Assembly (NCBI RefSeq): GCF_001425785.1
Contig: NZ_LMDI01000067.1
Location: 154,853 to 218,852, forward strand
Direction: 5' to 3'
From: Rhizobacter sp. Root1221
Lineage (GTDB): Bacteria; Pseudomonadota; Gammaproteobacteria; Burkholderiales; Burkholderiaceae_C
DNA: 64,000 nucleotides
The notes below the pieces were generated by a model. It saw only the letters and a list, made by a program, of their open reading frames with translations, did no database searches and was not told the origin of the DNA. A program made the translations under genes and the position numbers. Positions 58,372 through 64,000 of this stretch are shown here, one piece after another. Within the stretch, counting starts at the first letter, position 1. Each line of letters starts with the position of its first letter.

Positions 58372-60255
58372 GTGAGCGATATCACGAAACACGGCGGCAC
58401 CGCGCCGGCGGCCTTGTCCGGAGCCCTGGTCCAGGCCCTGTTCGACCACCACCCCCATGCCGTGCTGGTGACGGACGCGCGCGGCCACGTCGTGGCCGCC
58501 AACCGCGCCGCGGCCGGGCTGCTCGGTGACAGCACGCCTCCCCCGGCCCTCCAGCACCTCGCCGATTCCCCGGCATGGCACGGCGCCGTGGCCGACGGTG
58601 CCGCCTGGTCCGGCACGCTGCCTGTTCGCGGGGCAGATGGCGCCGTGCGCCAGATGCAGGTCATGTCGCTGCCCGCGCCTGCGGGCGAACCCCACCGCAT
58701 CAGCCTGCTCCACACCGGCGAATCGCCCAGCCACATGGCGGATGACCGCTTCCGCATCATTGCGGACTCGGCACCGGTGTTGATCTGGATGTCGGGCACC
58801 GATGGCCGGTTCGACTGGTTCAACAAGCCCTGGCTCGCGCACACCGGCCGCACACTCACGCAGCTGCGCGGCGATGGGTGGCTCGCGGACGTTCACCCCG
58901 AAGACACCGAACGCTGCGTTGCCATCTACCGCACGAGCTTCGACGAACGGCAGCCCTTCACGATGGACTACCGGCTGCGCCGGCAGGACGGCCAGTACCG
59001 CTGGGTGCTCGACAACGGCGTGCCCCGCTTCGATGGCAGCGGCCGGTTCGAGGGTTATGTGGGCAGTTGTGTCGACATCCACGAGCGCAAGGAACTCGAG
59101 GAGCGCCTTGCGGCCCACACGCAGACCATGCGGCTCGCGGACCGCCGCCAGAACGAGTTCCTCGCGATGCTGTCGCACCAGTTGCGCAGCCCGCTGGCGC
59201 CCATCTCCAACGCTGCCAGCGTGTTGCGCACGATCGAAGAGGGCCATCCCACGCTGGTCCGGCTGCGCGAGATCATCGACCGCCAGGTGGGCCGGCTGCG
59301 CCGGCTCGTCGACGACCTGGTCGATGTCACGCGCGTGATGCAGGGTGAGATCACCCTCGTGAAGGGCCGCGTGTCCGTCCGCGACCTGCTTCGCTCGGCG
59401 GTCGAGACCAGCCAGCCGAAGCTCGATGCAGCCGGGCACACGCTGCGCATCGATGCCCCCAACACGTCGCTGGCCGTTATCGGCGATTCGGTGCGGCTGG
59501 CCCAGGCGCTAAGCAATATCCTGTCGAACGCAGCCACGTTCACACCGGAGCCCAGCGTCATCTCGCTCGCAGCCAAGGTGTCGGGTGGATCGTTGCACAT
59601 CGCGGTGCGCGATGAGGGCCAGGGCATCACGGCCGAATTCCTGCCGTTCGTGTTCGACCTGTTCGCCCGCCACGACCTGCAGTCAGGTGGCAACCCCGGT
59701 GGCCTCGGCCTCGGCCTGCCGCTCGCACGGCGAGTGGCCCAACTGCACGGGGGCGACGTCAAGGCCTACAGCGAAGGCGCGGGGCACGGTTCCGAGTTCG
59801 TGCTGTCGCTGCCGCTGGCGCCCGCCGAGGAGCCCAGCACCCGCGGGCCCGTCGCGGCGCCCACGGCACCCGCCACGCCCTCGTACCGCGTGCTGCTGCT
59901 GGAACAGAACCCCGACACCCGGTACCTGATGCGCCTGCAGATCGAGCTGTGGGGCCATCAGGTAGCCCCTGCCGGCGCGATGGACGAGGCCCTGCGCATC
60001 GTGGATGCGTTCCGCCCCGAGGTGGTGGTGTGCGATGTGGAGGGGCCTGCGGTGCTGGGTCCGGCCGGCTTGTCACCACTGAAGGACCGGCTGGGCCATG
60101 CCGCGGTGTTCGTGGCGCTGAGCGCCTATGGGCACCACCAGGGTGAGGCCAACGCCCGCGCACTCGGGTTCGACGCGGTGATCGAAAAGCCGCTGCGGCC
60201 CGACACCCTTCACCGTGTCGTGGAAGCCGTCCACACCTCGGCGGTGAACGGCTGA
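58372..60255 (+). CDS. PAS histidine kinase with degenerate C-terminal receiver
   Basis: A 627-residue soluble kinase with a GTG start (GGAG 7 bases before). It has a short PAS-like region (about 15-115), a canonical PAS/PAC (about 123-250), HisKA with MLSHQLRSPLAP, HATPase with GGLGLGLPLAR, and a receiver-like tail from about residue 505. In the tail the acidic pair near the N-terminus is replaced by EQNPD, while Asp in VVCDVEG and Lys in EKPL remain, so phosphorylation may be impaired. It lies between rpoN and a convergent NtrC-type regulator, a likely partner. Confidence 0.87.
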   Translation: MSDITKHGGTAPAALSGALVQALFDHHPHAVLVTDARGHVVAANRAAAGLLGDSTPPPALQHLADSPAWHGAVADGAAWSGTLPVRGADGAVRQMQVMSLPAPAGEPHRISLLHTGESPSHMADDRFRIIADSAPVLIWMSGTDGRFDWFNKPWLAHTGRTLTQLRGDGWLADVHPEDTERCVAIYRTSFDERQPFTMDYRLRRQDGQYRWVLDNGVPRFDGSGRFEGYVGSCVDIHERKELEERLAAHTQTMRLADRRQNEFLAMLSHQLRSPLAPISNAASVLRTIEEGHPTLVRLREIIDRQVGRLRRLVDDLVDVTRVMQGEITLVKGRVSVRDLLRSAVETSQPKLDAAGHTLRIDAPNTSLAVIGDSVRLAQALSNILSNAATFTPEPSVISLAAKVSGGSLHIAVRDEGQGITAEFLPFVFDLFARHDLQSGGNPGGLGLGLPLARRVAQLHGGDVKAYSEGAGHGSEFVLSLPLAPAEEPSTRGPVAAPTAPATPSYRVLLLEQNPDTRYLMRLQIELWGHQVAPAGAMDEALRIVDAFRPEVVVCDVEGPAVLGPAGLSPLKDRLGHAAVFVALSAYGHHQGEANARALGFDAVIEKPLRPDTLHRVVEAVHTSAVNG

Positions 60256-60272
60256 ATGCGCCACTGCCCGGC

Positions 60273-61694
60273 TCAGCCTTTTTCGTCGAGCGGCACGGCC
60301 TCACTGACGGCCACGGCCACGGCGTCGCCGTCGCCCACGTTCGCGTATTCCTTGAGCCGGTTGTACAGCGTCTTCAAGCTGATGCCGAGCGTGGCCGCGG
60401 TGCGCTCCTTGTGGCGCCCGAGGTGGTCCAGCGTGGCCAGCGTGACCTGGCGGTCGATCTCCGCCAGGGGCGTGCCGATGCGCACCGTGATCATGGGCAC
60501 CCCTTCGGCCGACACCGGCACCGGGACGCGCGTGTCGGTCTCCGCACCCGGCAGGCACGGGTCATGGATGGTGCTGTCGGTGGCCATGACGTAGGCCCGG
60601 TACACCACGTTGCGCAGTTCGCGCACATTGCCCGGCCAGCCATGCCGGCTCAACTGCACCATCGATTCGGGTGAAAAGCGCTTCGCGTTGCCTTCGCGAT
60701 GCGAGATCTGGTCAAGGAAGTGCGCGGCGATGAGCGGCACGTCCTCGCCGCGCTCGCGGAGCGCCGGCAGGTGGATCGGAAACACGTTCAACCGGTACAG
60801 CAAGTCTTCCCGGAGCTTGCCGCTGGACACGGCCTGCATCGGGTTCCGGTTGGTGGCCGCCACCATGCGCACGTCGGTTTCGAGCACCTGCGTGGAACCC
60901 ACGCGCATGAAGGTGCCGCTTTCCAGGACGCGCAGCAGCTTGACCTGCAGGTCGAGCGGCATCTCGGTGATTTCGTCGAGGAACAGCGTGCCGCCGCTCG
61001 CCCGTTCGAAGAACCCCTGGTGCTGGCGATCGGCGCCGGTGAAGCTGCCTTTTTCGTGGCCGAAGATCTCGCTTTCGATCAGGTGCGGCGAGATGGCGCC
61101 GCAGTTGACCGCGAGGAATGGCTTGGTGCGGCGGCGGCTCAGGTCGTGGACCGTGCGGGCCACCACCTCCTTGCCGGTGCCACTTTCGCCGGTGATGAAC
61201 ACGGTGACACTGGTCTCGGCCACCCGCTCGATCTGCCGGTACACCGTGCGCATCACCGCCGAGCGACCCCACAGCTGGCCGAAGTGGCCGTCGTGGTCGA
61301 GCGTCTCGAGCATGTTCTTGGCTTCAGCCTTCAGCGCGGCGGGTTTCATGACCCGCGACAGGATGCCCTTGAGCTGGGTGAGGCTCATCGGTTTCACGAG
61401 GTAGTCCGCAGCCCCGAGTCGCAGCGCCTGGATGGAGGTCTCGAGACTCGCGTGGCCGGTCACCAGCACGACCTCCGTGTTGGGCAGCGACTTGAGGTCT
61501 TGCAGCAATTCCATCCCGCTGCCATCGGGCAACTTCAGGTCAAGCAGCACGATGTCGGGTTCCTGCAGCGCGATCTGGCGCCGGGCGTCCCGCAGGGAGC
61601 CGGCCGTGGCCACGGTGAAACCCTCGCTCGAGATGAGCATCGCCGTCGTTTCAGCCGAATCCGGCTCGTCGTCCACTACCAATGCGTGGGGCAT
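60273..61694 (-). CDS. NtrC-family sigma-54-dependent response regulator
   Basis: A 473-residue activator. Receiver (about 3-115; phosphoacceptor Asp52), AAA+ domain (about 140-370) with Walker A GESGTGKE (169-176), Walker B LFLDE (237-241), a GSFTGA loop (216-221, Ser in place of Ala of GAFTGA), and a Fis-type HTH at the C-terminus (RTAATLGISLKTLYNRLKEY). AGGAGA precedes the ATG. It probably activates sigma-54 promoters, including the one before rpoN. Confidence 0.93.
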   Translation of the reverse strand: MPHALVVDDEPDSAETTAMLISSEGFTVATAGSLRDARRQIALQEPDIVLLDLKLPDGSGMELLQDLKSLPNTEVVLVTGHASLETSIQALRLGAADYLVKPMSLTQLKGILSRVMKPAALKAEAKNMLETLDHDGHFGQLWGRSAVMRTVYRQIERVAETSVTVFITGESGTGKEVVARTVHDLSRRRTKPFLAVNCGAISPHLIESEIFGHEKGSFTGADRQHQGFFERASGGTLFLDEITEMPLDLQVKLLRVLESGTFMRVGSTQVLETDVRMVAATNRNPMQAVSSGKLREDLLYRLNVFPIHLPALRERGEDVPLIAAHFLDQISHREGNAKRFSPESMVQLSRHGWPGNVRELRNVVYRAYVMATDSTIHDPCLPGAETDTRVPVPVSAEGVPMITVRIGTPLAEIDRQVTLATLDHLGRHKERTAATLGISLKTLYNRLKEYANVGDGDAVAVAVSEAVPLDEKG

Positions 61695-61797
61695 TCACTG
61701 TTCTCCTGTCGATCAAGCGGGTTCACCAGCAGGCATGTCGCTTGCCAATCAGAGACAGGTCGATCACCCATCCCACCCCGATGTCCATCTGCTGTTT

Positions 61798-61956
61798 TCA
61801 TCCGGACGAATTCCTGCGGCCTTGCGGCGCCGCCACCTCGCCGTGCGCCCTCGGGCGCACGCCTCGCCATGCCCTGGCCCACGCGCGCCGCGCATCGTTG
61901 CGCCGGCGCAGCGACCGTTGCCGGATGGCGCGTTGAAGCCTGTTCAATGAACTCAT
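61798..61956 (-). CDS. Arg-rich small protein, function unknown
   Basis: A 52-residue frame, MSSLNRLQRAIRQRSLRRRN and onward, with 15 Arg and few acidic residues. A strong GGGAGGGGG ribosome-binding site sits 6 bases before the ATG. It is 103 bases upstream of the NtrC-type gene on the same strand. A nucleic-acid-binding or leader-peptide role is possible; no family is recognised. Confidence 0.45.
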   Translation of the reverse strand: MSSLNRLQRAIRQRSLRRRNDARRAWARAWRGVRPRAHGEVAAPQGRRNSSG

Positions 61957-62715
61957 TCGCGACCCCCTCCCACTGGCAGCCGGTTGCATGGTCCGGCGCC
62001 CGTTCGCGGGCAGCCCGTGCGGGAAATGTCACACCTCGGGTAGACCCGAATGAGGCGAGGGGCGATGTTAGTCACCACCCGGCTCGAATCGGCCGCGGGT
62101 TGTTTCAATTTGTACCGCGCCTTCGGGGCCGCACACCCCCCCGCGGATGGGGGGCGCCCCCGCGGGCAAGCCCCAGTCGGCGCGCCATGCAGCGCGGTGT
62201 GAGGCGACCATCTGCCGGGTCGGACACCCGCCGGTCCACGCCCGTCGGCAACGCTTCGTTTCGGAATCGTTTCGTTCAACGGCAGGTGAGGACGATTTTG
62301 GTCAGCCCCGCAGGGCCCCGCCGCGGGCCACTGGGTGGGGCCGGGGCGCACCGTGGGGGTTCTGCTCAACGGGTTCGAGGTATTCATGGGGCACATTCGG
62401 ATGGAGCCCGGCGCGGCCGCCCGCACGAGGTGGCCACCGCCGCCCGCAAGAAAGGCCGACCGTGGGCCTTTGAAAAGGCATCGGGTCTGCGGGGACTTTA
62501 CGTACCGGCCGAGTACACCACCACCGGCCGGTAACGCCATTGCGTGTCGGACGATGCCTACACTTTTTCCGATCGGGAACCCCAACTGACCGACAGGTGT
62601 CATACCGTAGCCGCAATATTTGCCAGCAACACGCCCCGGCCGCGGCAGTTGCTGGGCCAGGGCGGTGGCACATCGCTTGCCTTGACCGACAGAAACCGAA
62701 ACCTGAAAGTCCACC
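61957..62715. other. Intergenic region without a supported gene (759 bases)
   Basis: No frame here shows both a credible start and good codon use. It includes a GC-only hairpin (GGGGGCGCCCCC near 62150-62162 inside CCGCGG arms) and AT-richer DNA around 62545-62625 (ACACTTTTTCC, GCAATATTTGCC), which probably carries the promoter of the receiver gene at 62716. A small RNA cannot be excluded. Confidence 0.5.
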
Positions 62716-63177
62716 ATGTCCCCCATTCCCGACCAGGCCCTCGACCTCGAGCGCCCACCCCGCGACGACGCCCGCGCCGTCGTCCTGTACGTGGAGGACC
62801 ACCCGGTCAACGTGTTGATCATGGAAGCGCTGCTGCACCACCGGCCCCACCTGCGGCTCGTGGTGGCCACCACGGGTGAGGAAGGCTTGCAGGCCGCCCG
62901 CATCGAGCAGCCCGACCTGATCCTCCTCGACTACCACCTGCCCGACTGCAACGGTGTCGAGTTGCTCACCCAGATGCGCAACCTCGAGGGTCTTGGCGAC
63001 ATCCCGGCTGTGGCCGTCTCGGCCACCGATTCCGCCATCCAGTTGCGCGGGTCCACGTTCTGCGAGTTCTGGCCCAAGCCACTCGACGTGTCGCAAACGC
63101 TCGACGCCATCGACCGGCTGATCGACAACCCCCCGCCGCCCCGACGCGCAGCCGCCGTGGATGCGCTCTCGGGCTGA
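62716..63177 (+). CDS. Single-domain response regulator
   Basis: A 153-residue receiver with short N- and C-terminal tails: VLYVEDHPVN, phosphoacceptor Asp in LILLDYHLPDCNG, Ser/Thr in AVSATD and Lys in WPKPLD. The type is common downstream of hybrid kinases as a detached receiver. It is followed after 15 bases by a small hydrophilic protein and then a dehydrogenase, probably one transcript. Confidence 0.88.
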   Translation: MSPIPDQALDLERPPRDDARAVVLYVEDHPVNVLIMEALLHHRPHLRLVVATTGEEGLQAARIEQPDLILLDYHLPDCNGVELLTQMRNLEGLGDIPAVAVSATDSAIQLRGSTFCEFWPKPLDVSQTLDAIDRLIDNPPPPRRAAAVDALSG

Positions 63178-63192
63178 TACCAGGAGACCCCC

Positions 63193-63414
63193 ATGAAATC
63201 CAGCATCGGTAACGAACTGCCCGCGGACGCCATCGACGCCGACAAAGACGGTGCCCCCGACCTCGCGGAACGCGAGTTCGCCCACGACGGGGAAACTTCT
63301 CCGGGCACCCGCCCGTTGCAGCCGCGACCGTTCCAGCCAAGAAAGCGGGACGACGGTGGGCTCGAATCAGCGCGCCAGTCCGGCGACGCGGTCGCCCCGC
63401 CTGGATCGAACTGA
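63193..63414 (+). CDS. Small acidic hydrophilic protein, function unknown
   Basis: A 73-residue protein beginning MKSSIGNELPADAIDADKDG, with no hydrophobic segments and likely disordered. An AGGAGACCCCC site precedes the ATG. It resembles in composition the small stress-associated hydrophilic proteins that accompany short-chain dehydrogenases in such clusters. The family is not recognised. Confidence 0.6.
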   Translation: MKSSIGNELPADAIDADKDGAPDLAEREFAHDGETSPGTRPLQPRPFQPRKRDDGGLESARQSGDAVAPPGSN

Positions 63415-63470
63415 CACCGGGCATGCTGGCTGCCTGACCGGGGAATGCCCCCGAGCCCAGGAGTTGCCCC

Positions 63471-64000
63471 ATGAGCCCCACCACCCGAGACCGCCAGAAC
63501 GCCGGCCACGTCGCCGAGCAACAGCGAAAGATCCAGCGCGAGCAGGATGCCCACGACCGCACCGCGGCGCCGCCGGCCAAGGAAAAGAAACAGGAAGCCG
63601 TGCAGGCCGGCGTGCGCGAGCAGCCCGTGGACCTGCCCGCGCAGCACCTCGACAAACCCGGCATCGAGGCCGAGCTGGCCCTGAAACCCCGGTTCCTCGC
63701 CCCCGCCTACGAAGGCAGCCACAAGCTGCAGGACAAGGTGGCGCTGATCACCGGCGGCGACTCGGGCATCGGCCGCGCCGTGGCCGTGCTGTATGCCCGT
63801 GAAGGCGCGGACGTGGGCATCGTGTACCTGGACGAACACCAGGATGCCGAATACACGAAACGGCTGGTCGAAGCCGAGGGCGGCAGGTGTGTGCTGCTGC
63901 CCGGCGACGTGAAGGACAGCGGCTTCTGCCAGCGTGCGGTGGAGGCCACCGTGAAGGCATTCGGCCGCCTCGACGTGCTGGTCAACAATGCAGCCTTCCA
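63471..64000 (+). CDS. Short-chain dehydrogenase/reductase, N-terminal 176 residues (cut by window edge)
   Basis: An NAD(P)-dependent SDR. After a charged 90-residue extension (RDRQNAGHVAEQQRKIQREQD) comes the Rossmann motif VALITGGDSGIGRAV (TGxxxGIG), a GDVKD segment and LVNNAAF (NNAG-type). The long N-terminal extension and GGDSGIGRA form are typical of the YhdG/YghA-like general-stress SDR group. The catalytic Ser-Tyr-Lys lies beyond base 64000. CCAGGAG precedes the ATG. Confidence 0.9.
   Translation, partial: MSPTTRDRQNAGHVAEQQRKIQREQDAHDRTAAPPAKEKKQEAVQAGVREQPVDLPAQHLDKPGIEAELALKPRFLAPAYEGSHKLQDKVALITGGDSGIGRAVAVLYAREGADVGIVYLDEHQDAEYTKRLVEAEGGRCVLLPGDVKDSGFCQRAVEATVKAFGRLDVLVNNAAF

Noticed and set aside
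62100-62170. GC-only hairpin as a terminator
   Set aside because: Strong pairing but no T-run on either strand and no gene ending nearby.
1-64000. tRNA, rRNA, CRISPR, insertion sequences, prophage, attachment sites
   Set aside because: Read through for cloverleaf arms, direct-repeat arrays, transposase motifs and flanking repeats; none was seen. Not tested with a covariance or repeat search.

Overview
The window reads as chromosomal DNA of a GC-rich betaproteobacterium. The evidence is strong GC bias at third codon positions, czcICBA-type metal efflux, TTCG-type hrp regulatory logic, PA2169-family and nitrate-reductase-associated proteins, and many Rcp-like response regulators; order Burkholderiales (Rubrivivax/Roseateles/Leptothrix-like) is an inference. 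I see no rRNA, tRNA, insertion sequence, phage or CRISPR array. Almost all DNA is coding. Roughly a dozen of about 60 genes are two-component signalling proteins.

Layout. 1-5056 (minus): a czcI-C-B-A heavy-metal efflux operon, cut at the left edge inside czcA. 5123-7999: copA-cueR copper export under a CueR-type promoter. 7981-10845 (minus): a large PAS sensor kinase. 11023-11546: two tiny secreted Cys-rich proteins and a strong terminator. 11561-17676 (minus): a galactan-use operon (LamB-type porin, two GH53 galactanases, a carbohydrate-binding protein, a TonB-like protein) with two identical LacI-type operators upstream. 18106-20254: a BigR/Blh/YeeE sulfide-detoxification locus. 20271-24102: universal stress protein and a kinase/regulator pair. 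24256-29806 (minus): a five-gene operon of a membrane-anchored substrate-binding protein, a kinase, a receiver, a hybrid kinase and APS kinase (CysC). It is divergent from 30090-32295, a sulfotransferase, a SUMF1-fold protein and a HAD phosphatase.

32446-37546: modABC-modE molybdate uptake, a nitrate-reductase-associated protein and an ANTAR/NIT nitrate-type regulator, a set that fits molybdenum supply for nitrate reduction. 37573-39645 (minus): a protein with a convincing NEL-type E3 ubiquitin ligase domain (IpaH/SspH family) and no leucine-rich repeats, preceded by a perfect plant-inducible-promoter (PIP/hrpII) box. This looks like a type III effector and is the most striking item. 39775-44001: LysR/carboxymuconolactone decarboxylase pair, Csp-type copper storage protein, GH1 beta-glucosidase and a LacI regulator. 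44147-48911: small secreted proteins, a metallopeptidase, a PQQ-type sugar dehydrogenase and a catalase-family protein. 48974-54072: triple-receiver hybrid kinase, CheR methyltransferase and receiver-kinase. 54074-64000: a stress-type cluster (topoisomerase IB, small hydrophilic proteins, receivers, PA2169-family protein, an RpoN copy behind a consensus sigma-54 promoter, kinase, NtrC-type activator, and a short-chain dehydrogenase cut at the right edge).

Themes: copper and divalent-metal handling, sulfur activation and transfer, galactan catabolism, nitrate/molybdate metabolism, and dense signalling. Start codons were chosen by ribosome-binding sites, overlaps and family length; functions are by motif recognition, without database searches.
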